A stretch of 33,735 bases of DNA from Candidatus Vecturithrix granuli (GCA_000739535.1 DF820479.1:108452-142186); one strand, 5' to 3'; positions 8,294 to 17,351 are shown, counted from the first letter of the stretch. Program-made: numbers and translations. Notes: generated from the sequence alone by a model not told the origin.

Positions 8294-10075
8294 ATGATGC
8301 CAAAGCTTCCGTATGCCATTGCCAATTTTTTAACGATCCGTGAGGAAAATTATCTCTATGTTGACCGGACGGCCTATATTCGTCAGATCGAAGAACTGAG
8401 CGGGAGAAATTTGCTGTTTGTCCGGCCGCGTCGCTTCGGGAAATCCTTGTGGCTCAATGTGTTGAACCGTTATTACGATGTGGCTTTAGCTGACCGGTTT
8501 GATGAACTCTTCGGGGATTTGGAGATTGGACGAAATCCCACGCCGCTGCACAATCGTTATTTCGTGATGACCTGGAATTTTTCTCGCATTGATCCGCGCG
8601 GCACGGTGGATGACATCGCCAACCGAATAAACGAAACACTCAATAGCGTCATTAAAACGTTTTCAAACTATTACCAGAAATACCTGTCCGACAGGGTTAC
8701 CATTCAACCTCAGGCAATTAATTCATTAGAACATATCCTGATCGCTGTTGCGAAAACTCCGTACAAACTCTATCTGTTGATTGATGAATACGACAATTTT
8801 GCCAATGAAGTCATGGCAAGCGATGAAAGAACATATAAGGGACTGGTGCAGAAAGAAGGTCCGCTCAAAACTTTGTATAAAGGGTTGAAAGAGTTCACAG
8901 AAACCAGCGTGCTCGACCGGCTGTTTATCACAGGCGTGTCACCGGTCGTGATGAGCGATATTACCAGCGGAGCCAATATCTTCACGAATATCTATCTGGA
9001 CGCCGGATTCAATGCCTTATGCGGGTTCACAGAACAGGAAGTGCGCAGGATGGCAGAGGCTGCGGTTCAGACCTGTAAATTGGAGCCATCAGCAACGGAT
9101 GACGTGGTGCAGATGATGGCAACCTGGTACAATGGGTTTCTGTTTTCGGAAAGGGGGATGGAGCGGCTGTATAATCCCACTCTCGTTTTCTATTTTCTTA
9201 ATTATTTTATCCGCACCTGTCAATATCCCCGCCAAATGCTGGATAGTAACCTCGCCGCTGATGAAGGCAAACTCGAATATCTCGGCCAGATTGTGACAGG
9301 CAGGCAGGCGGTCATTGATGCCTTACAGACCGATGAACCGTTAGTGATTGACGCCCTGTCCGAACGGTTTACGCTATCTGCGATGCTAGCAAGGTTATCC
9401 CAGGATACGACGTTTTTGGCGTCATATCTTTATTATTTTGGCATGCTCACCATTGCCGGTACCGACGCCCAGCGACGGGTGCATCTGGTCCCGCCCAATC
9501 TGGTAATGAAAAAGCTGTATGCGGAGCAAATCCTCAAATTTCTATTGCCTCTGGGAACAGAAAGAAATGAAGCTGCGGCTGCGGTTGACAAATTGATCGT
9601 TGAACAACAATTACCGCCATTACTGGCGTTTGTAGAACAGAAACTTTTCCCGATTTTCAGTAACCGCGATTACCGCTGGATGAATGAATTTACCGTGAAA
9701 ATGGCGTTTACCACGCTCTTATTTAATGATATAAACTATGCTATCTTCTCGGAACCGGAATTCTCGCGCGGTTATGCGGATTTGTGTCTGCTCCTCAGAC
9801 CCGACGCCCGGCCCTACAAGCTGTTTGACCTGCTCTTTGAGTTCAAATATGTCGCCCCGGACGTCCTGAGCATGAGCGGCGAACAGGTCAGAAACATGGC
9901 AGAACACGAATTATTGCAAAAAACGCCGGTCAAAAACGCTTTCAAAGAGGCGAGAACACAGCTCATGCGTTATATTCGGGTTTTACAGGATCGCCTGGGT
10001 GGCCAACTGAAACTGAAAACCTATCTTGTCGTTTCTATCGGCTTTGACCGGCTGTTTGGGGAAGAAGTCAGATAA
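8294..10075 (+). CDS. AAA-ATPase-like / PD-(D/E)XK nuclease protein (PF09820-PF08011 type)
   Basis: A 593-residue protein of a widespread, poorly characterised family that joins a P-loop NTPase to a restriction-like nuclease. It opens with the family signature (YVDRTAYIRQIEE), then Walker A RPRRFGKS at about 44-51, Walker B LLIDEYD at 161-167, and a sensor-like ITGVSP segment near residue 215. The C-terminal part carries the nuclease core, D496 in YADLCLLL and E516-F-K518 in FEFKYV. AGGAGG lies upstream; spacing suits the second ATG (8297) slightly better than the first. Family members occur in many copies in anaerobes and candidate phyla. Defence or mobile-element roles are suspected but not proven. 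It heads the local cluster of DNA-processing genes. Confidence 0.88.
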   Translation: MMPKLPYAIANFLTIREENYLYVDRTAYIRQIEELSGRNLLFVRPRRFGKSLWLNVLNRYYDVALADRFDELFGDLEIGRNPTPLHNRYFVMTWNFSRIDPRGTVDDIANRINETLNSVIKTFSNYYQKYLSDRVTIQPQAINSLEHILIAVAKTPYKLYLLIDEYDNFANEVMASDERTYKGLVQKEGPLKTLYKGLKEFTETSVLDRLFITGVSPVVMSDITSGANIFTNIYLDAGFNALCGFTEQEVRRMAEAAVQTCKLEPSATDDVVQMMATWYNGFLFSERGMERLYNPTLVFYFLNYFIRTCQYPRQMLDSNLAADEGKLEYLGQIVTGRQAVIDALQTDEPLVIDALSERFTLSAMLARLSQDTTFLASYLYYFGMLTIAGTDAQRRVHLVPPNLVMKKLYAEQILKFLLPLGTERNEAAAAVDKLIVEQQLPPLLAFVEQKLFPIFSNRDYRWMNEFTVKMAFTTLLFNDINYAIFSEPEFSRGYADLCLLLRPDARPYKLFDLLFEFKYVAPDVLSMSGEQVRNMAEHELLQKTPVKNAFKEARTQLMRYIRVLQDRLGGQLKLKTYLVVSIGFDRLFGEEVR

Positions 10076-10120
10076 GTTTATATATGCTGAAACTCTTACA
10101 TGAAACATGGAGTCAGAACA

Positions 10121-10456
10121 ATGATCACGACATATAATCGTCAGCAGATAGAACAATTTCTTGTGCAAGAACAGACAGTTCTTCAGGAATGCGTGAATCT
10201 GCTGCATCGGAAAATTCCGCTCTCTGACTGGCCTGACAATGTGCGGGCGGCGTTTCTGTTAGCCCTTCAGGCAGGGGAAGGCAGGGAAGCCTATAAAGCC
10301 TTCAGTACTGCCCGTCATTTACGCCTTCACAGGCGATTTCCCGATCAATATCTCCCGGGAAAACCAACACCCTTGCAGCGTCGTTGTGCAGAACGCCTGC
10401 GCGCAAATCTATCGAAGTTAGTCAAACTCGGCGCAGGCAGCTATCTGGAAACATGA
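10121..10456 (+). CDS. Small hypothetical protein after the AAA-ATPase/nuclease
   Basis: A 111-residue basic protein of unknown function, mostly helical by composition, with no signal peptide or membrane segment. The ATG at 10121 is chosen over the in-frame ATG at 10100 because GGAG lies eight bases upstream of it. The gene begins 45 bases after the AAA-ATPase/nuclease stop on the same strand and may be co-transcribed with it. The C-terminal half is rich in arginine and lysine (HLRLHRRFPDQYLPG, RRCAERLRANLSKL), compatible with nucleic-acid binding, but this is only composition. It converges on the res gene. Confidence 0.6.
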   Translation: MITTYNRQQIEQFLVQEQTVLQECVNLLHRKIPLSDWPDNVRAAFLLALQAGEGREAYKAFSTARHLRLHRRFPDQYLPGKPTPLQRRCAERLRANLSKLVKLGAGSYLET

Positions 10457-10464
10457 GCGAAATA

Positions 10465-10511
10465 GAGTGCGAAAGCTCTTTTTGCGTTGTCAAAGACGAG
10501 CTTTGACACTC
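10465..10511. repeat. Inverted repeat of the GAGTGC family, copy 1
   Basis: Arms at 10465-10478 and 10498-10511 (GAGTGCGAAAGCTC against GAGTGTCAAAGCTC, 12 of 14) enclose a 19-base loop. It sits in the 60-base gap between two converging genes, where it may also stop transcription from both sides. The same motif recurs at 22854-22902 and 31837-31857. Confidence 0.65.
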
Positions 10512-10516
10512 CGTAC

Positions 10517-13225
10517 TTACGTCGCTGTATATAAGTCTTTTGTGGTCACGGCGATCGTATATTTGACGTCCAGAGGCTGAAACAGGGCAAAGTGCTTTGC
10601 GCCGCATTCGATTTTGAGGCGTTCAACCTCTCGAAGTAATTGGCGGTTCAGGCTGCCTTTGGTTTCAGCCACAAAATACACGCGCCGGTCGTGTTCGAAA
10701 ATTACCGCCCAATCCGGGGTGTAGTTCCCGAGGGGCGTCGGAATCTTGAAGCCGCGCGGCAGTTTAAAGAAAAATTTGATGCGCTCATCAGCTTCGCAAT
10801 CACGGGCAAAATCGCTTTCAATCGCGCTCTCCACCGCAATGTAATTGAAGAGCGTTTTTTCCGTTTTTGAGACGGCAAACAGACTGCTGAGATAGGTTTC
10901 AATTTCTTCATAGCGAAACAGCGTCATTTCATAGACCTGCCCGTTGATCTGCTCATATTTCAGCCCTTCGACCATCAGACTGTACAGTGTGCGTTGAATC
11001 GCGCTGACCACGTTATCCAAAAACAACTGCGGGTTGATTTCCAATTCTTCATAACGCTCCGACTGTTTCAAAATTTCGAAAATCGTGCTGCGGGTAATAT
11101 CCACCTTGCTTTGAATATAGGCATAAATATCAGGAATCTGATAGCGGACGGCCTGACTCTGTTTGACGCTCAAATCGGTCAACGCGCCCTCAATCCCTGC
11201 TTCAGTGTAGTTCAAGCGGGCGGTGCGCGATTCTAACATCGGGCGCGTGGTCAGCGGAACTTTGTTGAAATCGCGCAGTTCAGCCACGGTGCGGGTGATC
11301 AGTTCCGCGGTGCTGAATTGCACGTGGTAGCGGGTGCGGTGTTTGATGCGATCCCAGATTTCGAAAAACAACGGGCAATTTTCAGGCGTCAGTTCTTTGC
11401 TGAGGCGAATTTTGGCCCTTGCGCGGGCATTTTTGATTCGGCCGCCAAAATCAACACTGGTCTCTTCCTGAATTTCGCGCTGCAAGGCGGCGGAAAAATC
11501 CTGATAGGTTTCATTGGCAATCACAGTGAGCAGGTTGAGACGTTTATCCTGAACCCGCACGCCGCTCTGGTCAACCGACAGACGCAGCCCGCGTCCGATT
11601 TCCTGGCGTTTTTTCAATTCGCTCTGACTTTCGTTCAGAGTGCAGATTTGAAACACATTCGGATTATCCCAGCCTTCCCGCAATGCGCTGTGGGAAAAGA
11701 TGAATTGCAGCGGCTCGTCAAGGCTCAGCAAGCGTTCTTTGTCTCTCATAATCAGGCTATAGGTCTCGTCGTCCGCTTTGGTGCTGCCGGTCGTATCTTT
11801 GAACGCCCCTTTTTTATCCTGCGAAAAATAGCCGTTGTGTACTTGCTCAACGGGAAAGGGCAGGAGATCGCGGTATTCCGGCAGATTGGCGCAGCGCTTG
11901 AAAGCCTCTTCGAACCAGAGCGCAAATTTGCCCTTTTGCGCATGACCGTCGGCGGTATAAAGGCGGTAATGAGCGACTTTATCGAGAAAGAACAGGGACA
12001 AGACTTTGACGCCCGAGGGCTTGAATTTCTTGACTTTCTCAAAGTGCCACTTAACGGTGCGTTCAATCTGGTATTTCATGACCTCATCGGTCAAACCGCC
12101 CCGGGTTTGCCCGGTTCGCAACACCATTCCATTGGCAAACTCGATCATCTCTTCGGCCGCGTTGATGCTATTCAGGATAAAGCCATCTTTATAGATTTCG
12201 CGTCCGCCAGACAGCCGAAACAAATCCGCGCCAGCGTCAACTGTGACGGTTTTGGGTTTGACGCTCTGTTTGTCATTGACATAGATTTCCAATCTGGCTT
12301 TTAAGGTCGTTTTTCCGCGCTGCACGCCTTTGAAACGGATAAAGGCGGCGTTGTAATTGCCATCGGCCGTAATCCCGTCAACCTCGATCTGCTTGACCAG
12401 TCCCAAATCATACGCTTGCACTGGATTCAGACTATACACCAGGTTATATAAGTTGCGATGCGTGGCGGAATAGCGCAGCGTGCAGAGCGGGTTCAGATGA
12501 TGGATCGCGGCCTTGCGAATATCGGTTTCCATGTTCTGCGGTTCATCCACAATCACGATCGGGTGCGTGGCTTGCAGGTATTCAATCGGCTTGACGCCGG
12601 TTTCCCGCACAGTGTTGATAATGTTGGCGTCTCGGGTGAAACTGTCAATATTGATGACCAGCACTTGAATGGCGTTCGACGTTGCAAAGTTGCGCAAAGC
12701 CGCTAATTTCCGGCTGTCGTACATCAGAAAATTGATCGCCGGGCAGCCGTAAAGGGCTTGAAAATGGTCATGGGTAATTTCCAGATTTTTGACCGCGCCT
12801 TCGCGGATCGCCACACTGGGCGCGACGATCACGAATTTTTTGAAGCCATAGACCTTGTGCAGTTTGTAAATTGTACGCAGATAGACGTAGGTTTTGCCGG
12901 TGCCGGTTTCCATTTCAATCGTAAAATTGAGCGGAATTGATTGTTTTTCCCCGGTTTCCGCGTCGGCATAATCGCATGGCTCTAACTGCTGCGAGAGATG
13001 AAGATGATTGTGCTCCTGCACAGCGCGGACGTTGCGCAGCAATTGGCTTTCCGTGAGGCTCAGCCGGTTGGCAACCCCTTTTTCCGACAGGGACAGGCTC
13101 GCGCCCTCCATCCCGAAAGAGATTTCAAAATCCCCTCCGTGCAAGGGCTGCCCTTCGAAAATGTCCACAATCGCCTGAATCGCCGCAAGCTGGTAGTCCT
13201 GAGAACCGTCAAATTGCAGTTTCAT
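10517..13225 (-). CDS. res: Type III restriction enzyme, Res subunit (helicase-nuclease)
   Basis: A 902-residue Res protein: with the Mod subunit it forms the type III complex that translocates or slides on DNA using ATP and cuts when two unmethylated sites meet. Superfamily 2 motifs are clear: motif I METGTGKT at about 105-112, motif II DEPQ at 227-230, motif III SATH at 253-256, and motif VI QEIGRGLRL in the middle third. The C-terminal PD-(D/E)XK nuclease is present, P837-D838 and E854-T-K856. The frame is open to 13306, but the start is placed at ATG 13225, four bases after the stop of the upstream gene, because the homologous part begins MKLQFDGSQ. No ribosome-binding site is visible, so translation is probably coupled. 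Res is separated from mod by two genes, which is unusual. Confidence 0.92.
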   Translation of the reverse strand: MKLQFDGSQDYQLAAIQAIVDIFEGQPLHGGDFEISFGMEGASLSLSEKGVANRLSLTESQLLRNVRAVQEHNHLHLSQQLEPCDYADAETGEKQSIPLNFTIEMETGTGKTYVYLRTIYKLHKVYGFKKFVIVAPSVAIREGAVKNLEITHDHFQALYGCPAINFLMYDSRKLAALRNFATSNAIQVLVINIDSFTRDANIINTVRETGVKPIEYLQATHPIVIVDEPQNMETDIRKAAIHHLNPLCTLRYSATHRNLYNLVYSLNPVQAYDLGLVKQIEVDGITADGNYNAAFIRFKGVQRGKTTLKARLEIYVNDKQSVKPKTVTVDAGADLFRLSGGREIYKDGFILNSINAAEEMIEFANGMVLRTGQTRGGLTDEVMKYQIERTVKWHFEKVKKFKPSGVKVLSLFFLDKVAHYRLYTADGHAQKGKFALWFEEAFKRCANLPEYRDLLPFPVEQVHNGYFSQDKKGAFKDTTGSTKADDETYSLIMRDKERLLSLDEPLQFIFSHSALREGWDNPNVFQICTLNESQSELKKRQEIGRGLRLSVDQSGVRVQDKRLNLLTVIANETYQDFSAALQREIQEETSVDFGGRIKNARARAKIRLSKELTPENCPLFFEIWDRIKHRTRYHVQFSTAELITRTVAELRDFNKVPLTTRPMLESRTARLNYTEAGIEGALTDLSVKQSQAVRYQIPDIYAYIQSKVDITRSTIFEILKQSERYEELEINPQLFLDNVVSAIQRTLYSLMVEGLKYEQINGQVYEMTLFRYEEIETYLSSLFAVSKTEKTLFNYIAVESAIESDFARDCEADERIKFFFKLPRGFKIPTPLGNYTPDWAVIFEHDRRVYFVAETKGSLNRQLLREVERLKIECGAKHFALFQPLDVKYTIAVTTKDLYTAT

Positions 13226-13229
13226 GTTT

Positions 13230-13895
13230 TTAGTGTAAATAGTTGAGCTTGCGGTATGCCTGCCGGACGGCTTCTTTGAACTTTTGATACGCCGCAAGCT
13301 GTTCAAGTTTTTCCAACTGGATTTTTTGACCCAGGGGTTGATATAATTCTGCGATATTTAATTGATGTCGCCTTCTGGCAGGGATATCCGCTCGTCCAAG
13401 ACGAATTGCTTCTTCAATCGCCTCTTTGGGTCTGGCGTAACTTTCCGGTTTTTTGGCAATTCCTAGCTCATGCGCACTTTTGGATGTGCCAATTTCACGC
13501 CTCAGCAAATCTATGTCGGCAAGCATCCAGGCTTCAGTCATTTGGACTGGCACAATCGCCGCCAAATTTTTACAGACCTCTGCTCGCATTTGTTGAACGG
13601 CTTCAAACGCGGGGATAATTTTATACGTCAATGCGTTGCTATCATTTGCCTCATCCGCATCGGCATGAACGCACAAGACCATAATACCGTGTTCAAACGA
13701 AGTTTTGGCATATTCCAGCACCAGGTCAACAAAATCTTTTCCCGTGATTTTTTTTAACGACTGAACCGGTAAAACTTCGATAGAACTCTCACATTCAAAC
13801 GCCACTTCTTCAAAAGTCCGTTGAATGATGCTTTCTAAGAAACGAACATCGGTTGTCCCTTCTGTGGCAAATCCAATCATAATTTGTGGAATCAT
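13230..13895 (-). CDS. TOPRIM-type DUF4276-like protein, partner of the adjacent AAA ATPase
   Basis: A 221-residue soluble protein resembling the DUF4276 group of small TOPRIM proteins. Visible TOPRIM features are the acidic N-terminal motif with E12 (FATEGTTDVRFL) and the HADADE motif with D79 and D81. In OLD nucleases and their relatives these residues bind metal for phosphodiester chemistry. Its ATG overlaps the ATPase stop (ATGA), and res begins four bases after its own stop, so the three are one translational unit. By analogy with RloA/RloB and with PARIS (AriA ATPase, AriB TOPRIM effector), it is a candidate nuclease effector released or activated by the ATPase. The family name is moderately sure; the effector role is inference. 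Confidence 0.65.
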   Translation of the reverse strand: MIPQIMIGFATEGTTDVRFLESIIQRTFEEVAFECESSIEVLPVQSLKKITGKDFVDLVLEYAKTSFEHGIMVLCVHADADEANDSNALTYKIIPAFEAVQQMRAEVCKNLAAIVPVQMTEAWMLADIDLLRREIGTSKSAHELGIAKKPESYARPKEAIEEAIRLGRADIPARRRHQLNIAELYQPLGQKIQLEKLEQLAAYQKFKEAVRQAYRKLNYLH

Positions 13896-15343
13896 CGCAG
13901 TTCCTCAATGGCTTTCTCGGCATCGGCGGTTTGCAGGTATTGAATGACTTCGGCAAGGGTCAATTTCCGTTCCTGTTCAGTAAACTGTAACACCAGTTGC
14001 GAGGCGTGTTCTTTGATAACCGGTAAGATTTTACTCACTCGCAATTTGATTTTTTTCCGTGTTCCCGGGCAAACTCGTTGATCGTTTTTCGCCTTGTTTT
14101 CGATCAAATCTTCGACCTGAGTGATGAGCGTCGAGATTTGCGAGAACCAGAGGCTTACGTTCGGGTCCGTTTTCCAGAGACTGATCTGTTTCACCAAAAC
14201 CGGCGAATGCGTATTCACAATCACTTGACGCAAAGGCATTGATGGATTTGTAAAATCTACTGAAAGGTCTTTGAGCAGATGCGCCATTGTTTCGATGCGG
14301 AAAGGATGAATGCCATTTTCAGGCTCTTCGAAGCACAGCAGACCGATGTGCTGCGGATCATACTGAAAAATACAGAGCGCCAGCAGACGCAACGTGCCTT
14401 CAGAAAGCACCCGGGAGGAAAACTCGCGCCCATCTTCCCCGCGTAATTTGATAATAAATTGTTTGTTCGCTTGATCATCATACACCAGAACATCCGTAAA
14501 ATTAGGGAGAAACTGGTTCAGTGTGCGTGAGATTGCTGTGAGAGCATATTCGTCATCTAATTTGAGGCGGTATAACGCCGCTGCCAAATTTTTCCCGCTT
14601 TGGGTAATGGTATCATGCATCCCGATGTCCTGACGAGTTGGCTCGCGCAAATCCGCAGGGTTCAACTGCAAAAACTTCCACCTCCGCATTTCTTCCTTTG
14701 CTGCGAAGGCATGAGGAAAATCTATGGAGTTGATTCCTCCAAGAACGGTTTGACTGATAGCGTTTGCAGGAGTCGCTTTTCCTCCCTGTCTGCCATCTTG
14801 CCGGATTTTAATTGTCGGAATCTCATTTTGCGTGTCCGTATAAATAAAAGGTTTCGGAGATCCCCCGCCAGTTGGCGCGTGCCATAGTGTACGCAAACTT
14901 TTCGGGATGATATTTTGACACCAGGCATCATCAGTATTTCTAATTTTCGCCAAATATTCGTATGCGATAAATAAATCATCGAAACCTTTCTCATTCCGGC
15001 GACGTTGGATGATTAACTCATACCGCAAACGGGGATATTTGAGTTCGGCTTCGCCGCCCCAATTATCTTTGACTGTCCGATTAACCAGCATGTCAACCAC
15101 AAATGACATTTCATCTGCATACCATTCTTCGCCGTATTGCGTAAACAGTTCGTTTGCGCTCCCACGCTGTTCGTTAAATGCGGTTTTTAAATCCGTCTCA
15201 GCCAGGCGCGCCAGGAGTTGCAAAGCATCGAACACGTTGCTTTTTCCGGAGGCGTTCGCTCCAGCGATCACAGTTAGTGGAGTGAATACCATTTCAAAGT
15301 TGTGAAAGGATTTGAATCCATTGATTTTCAGATAGGTAATCAT
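13892..15343 (-). CDS. OLD/RloA-like AAA ATPase (AAA_21 type, SMC/ABC-like)
   Basis: A 483-residue ABC/SMC-like ATPase. The N-terminus MITYLKINGFKSFHNF leads into Walker A GANASGKS at 28-35; the signature LSEGT is at 313-317, Walker B LLCFEEP at 335-341, and the H-loop NTHSP at about 377-381. The open frame extends to 15373, but those extra residues fall in a hairpin repeat and the family starts at the ATG at 15343. The last part of the protein is helical and acidic, unlike an OLD TOPRIM domain; the TOPRIM function is instead on the next gene, which overlaps by four bases. This split architecture is that of RloA-type and AriA-type defence ATPases. It follows mod by 69 bases and has no visible ribosome-binding site. 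Confidence 0.85.
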   Translation of the reverse strand: MITYLKINGFKSFHNFEMVFTPLTVIAGANASGKSNVFDALQLLARLAETDLKTAFNEQRGSANELFTQYGEEWYADEMSFVVDMLVNRTVKDNWGGEAELKYPRLRYELIIQRRRNEKGFDDLFIAYEYLAKIRNTDDAWCQNIIPKSLRTLWHAPTGGGSPKPFIYTDTQNEIPTIKIRQDGRQGGKATPANAISQTVLGGINSIDFPHAFAAKEEMRRWKFLQLNPADLREPTRQDIGMHDTITQSGKNLAAALYRLKLDDEYALTAISRTLNQFLPNFTDVLVYDDQANKQFIIKLRGEDGREFSSRVLSEGTLRLLALCIFQYDPQHIGLLCFEEPENGIHPFRIETMAHLLKDLSVDFTNPSMPLRQVIVNTHSPVLVKQISLWKTDPNVSLWFSQISTLITQVEDLIENKAKNDQRVCPGTRKKIKLRVSKILPVIKEHASQLVLQFTEQERKLTLAEVIQYLQTADAEKAIEELR

Positions 15344-15351
15344 GTCTAAAA

Positions 15352-15411
15352 CCACAGCTTTCTCAGATTCCACAGATGAAAAATAATCTGCGAAATCTGA
15401 GAAAGCTGTGG
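15352..15411. repeat. 60-base hairpin repeat between mod and the AAA ATPase
   Basis: Arms 15352-15377 and 15386-15411 are complementary at 24 of 26 positions around an 8-base loop. The hairpin begins two bases after the mod stop codon and ends eight bases before the ATPase ATG, so it fills the whole gap. In the mRNA it would be a strong stem placed where a ribosome-binding site is expected. It may stop part of the transcripts, stabilise the mod message, or block the ATPase start. No T-run follows, so a simple terminator is less likely. Confidence 0.8.
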
Positions 15412-15412
15412 C

Positions 15413-17299
15413 TTAAATAATTTTCAATTCCACGCCGGCTTCGTGGAGTTGGAGTTTGGCGCTGCTCATGGTTTCGTCCGGGTTGTCGCCGGTAAAGAGG
15501 CTGCTGAGGGTCACGAAGCGCATGGGTTTGGCGGCGGCGACGTGCTGAAACAGGGGCAGATTGATACGCTCTAAGGCGATCCACATCGCGCCGTCAGCAA
15601 TATCGTAAATTTTGCAGCCTTCAAACAGCCGTTCCTGCACGTCAACCGAAAGCGGAAATCCGGCTTTCAGGCACAGTTCCGTCAACAAAGCTGCGTCGCT
15701 GCCGCGATATTCAGAGAGCGGTTCGCGCAACAGGGCCATCTGGGCTAAGAGCGCGTCTTTGCCTTCCACATCTCTGCGCCAGATTTTGAAGTTGCTGTAA
15801 TCGAGGGTATAGGCTTTGAAGCCCAAATCCGGCTTCTGGCCGCCGAAATCTAATTCGGTTTGCTGTTCTGCCGCTAATTTGGCGATGACTTTTTTGATGC
15901 GCGCGGTGCAAATATCGGCAATGGTTTTGTAGCCGGCTTTATAGGCTTCGCTGTTTTCGTCTAAGGCTTCAGGCAGTTGCACGAGGATAAAACGACGATT
16001 GCCGCCGTCTTCCTGGTTGAGTTCTAACACGGCTTGTGCAGTGCTACCGCTGCCCGCGAAGAAGTCAAGGATAATCCCAGAATGATCCTCCGTATCATTG
16101 ATCTGAATTTTGAACAGTTCTTTCAGGAGTTTAGCCGGTTTAGGGAAACCGAATAGACTGCTTAATTCAAGTTGTGATAACTCTTTCGTGCCATCTTGCG
16201 TATAAATCTTATCAATCACTGAAATAGGGGTACTCTTTTTATAATTGTCATATTCATCTTTCTCATATTGTTTATACCTGACACTAAAACGACCATTATG
16301 TTCTGTTATGACGATTTCATTATTTGCAAGGGCTTTCTCTACGCGATCTTTTGACCAAAGCCATTGTTTTTTCGGCCATAGCTCTTGCCCGTTCCATAGA
16401 ATGGGAAATTTTAAATTAGGTCTGTCATCCATACTCGTTGTCTCAAGCGGCCAGGTACCATAATATCCTCTTTCAGCAAATTTTTCATCTTTTTTACTGT
16501 ACATCTTTTTAGCTTTATTGGTCATCGGAATAGAAATGCTTCTAATGGCATCGAAATTTTTGGCATACACAAGGATATATTCATGACAAGTGATATAATC
16601 GCGTGGTTTTGCTCCAGCTCCAAATTTACTTTTCCATACGATTTGTTCTACAAAATTTTCCTCTCCAAAAATTTCATCCATCAATAACTTGAGAGTCGCA
16701 GATTCGTTGTCGTCAATCGAGACGAACATCACGCCGTCTTCGCGCAGCAAGTTGCGGGCTAAATACAGGCGCGGATACATCATGCTGAGCCATACGCTGT
16801 GGAACTGGCCGTTTTCTCTGCTGTTTTTCTTCCACAGGTCGTGTTTGTTCAACAGGCCATGTTCGTCGATAATGCCTGCCCGTCGTTCGTAGTCGGCGCG
16901 GTGTTCGGCGTAGTCATCGGGATACACAAAGCTGTCGCTGCCAGTGTTGTAGGGCGGATCAATGTAGATCATTTTGATCTTGTCGAAATAGGATTTTTGC
17001 AGCACGCACAGCACTTCCAAATTTTCCCCGGCGATGAAGATATTGTCAGATGACTCGAAGTTGACGCTGCGTTCCGGATCCGGCGTGAGCGTGGCGGTGG
17101 TCTGTTTCTGGATTTCGCGGCGGGCTTCCATTTTCCCGGCCCAACTCAACTCATAATGTTCATTGCTCACGAACACTTCTTCGCCAAAGGTCTGACGCAG
17201 GCGTTCCCAATCAATTTTGTCTTCCGAAAACACGTCCGGGAACAATTGTTTCAAATCTTTCAGCTTTTCTATCGTGATATTCAAGCTTTTTCCGTCCAT
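15413..17299 (-). CDS. mod: Type III DNA methyltransferase, Mod subunit (beta-class N6-adenine)
   Basis: A 628-residue Mod subunit that recognises the target and methylates adenine at N6 using S-adenosylmethionine; Res needs it for DNA recognition. The catalytic motif IV DPPYNTG is at 114-120 and the AdoMet-binding motif I FAGSG at 414-418. The order IV before I defines the beta class. The segment of about 150-400 between them contains the target-recognition domain, which sets specificity and cannot be predicted here. ATG 17299 has a strong AGGAGGAT seven bases upstream. No simple-sequence tract suggesting phase variation was seen. It is the first gene of a mod-ATPase-TOPRIM-res operon. Confidence 0.93.
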   Translation of the reverse strand: MDGKSLNITIEKLKDLKQLFPDVFSEDKIDWERLRQTFGEEVFVSNEHYELSWAGKMEARREIQKQTTATLTPDPERSVNFESSDNIFIAGENLEVLCVLQKSYFDKIKMIYIDPPYNTGSDSFVYPDDYAEHRADYERRAGIIDEHGLLNKHDLWKKNSRENGQFHSVWLSMMYPRLYLARNLLREDGVMFVSIDDNESATLKLLMDEIFGEENFVEQIVWKSKFGAGAKPRDYITCHEYILVYAKNFDAIRSISIPMTNKAKKMYSKKDEKFAERGYYGTWPLETTSMDDRPNLKFPILWNGQELWPKKQWLWSKDRVEKALANNEIVITEHNGRFSVRYKQYEKDEYDNYKKSTPISVIDKIYTQDGTKELSQLELSSLFGFPKPAKLLKELFKIQINDTEDHSGIILDFFAGSGSTAQAVLELNQEDGGNRRFILVQLPEALDENSEAYKAGYKTIADICTARIKKVIAKLAAEQQTELDFGGQKPDLGFKAYTLDYSNFKIWRRDVEGKDALLAQMALLREPLSEYRGSDAALLTELCLKAGFPLSVDVQERLFEGCKIYDIADGAMWIALERINLPLFQHVAAAKPMRFVTLSSLFTGDNPDETMSSAKLQLHEAGVELKII

Positions 17300-17322
17300 G
17301 AGTGCTATCCTCCTGATTATGC

Positions 17323-17351
17323 TTTCTACACGACATACAGATTTTCGTCAA
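17323..17351 (-). promoter_or_regulatory. Candidate promoter of the mod operon
   Basis: On the minus strand TTGACG (17346-17351), 17 bases, TAGAAA (17323-17328). Transcription would start about 15 bases before the mod ATG, leaving room only for the AGGAGG site. A CATAAT lies slightly further downstream and could be an alternative -10. Confidence 0.4.

Noticed and set aside
11318-12304. 328-codon open frame on the plus strand
   Set aside because: It lies wholly opposite the res gene, whose helicase motifs are certain; composition is that of a mirror frame.
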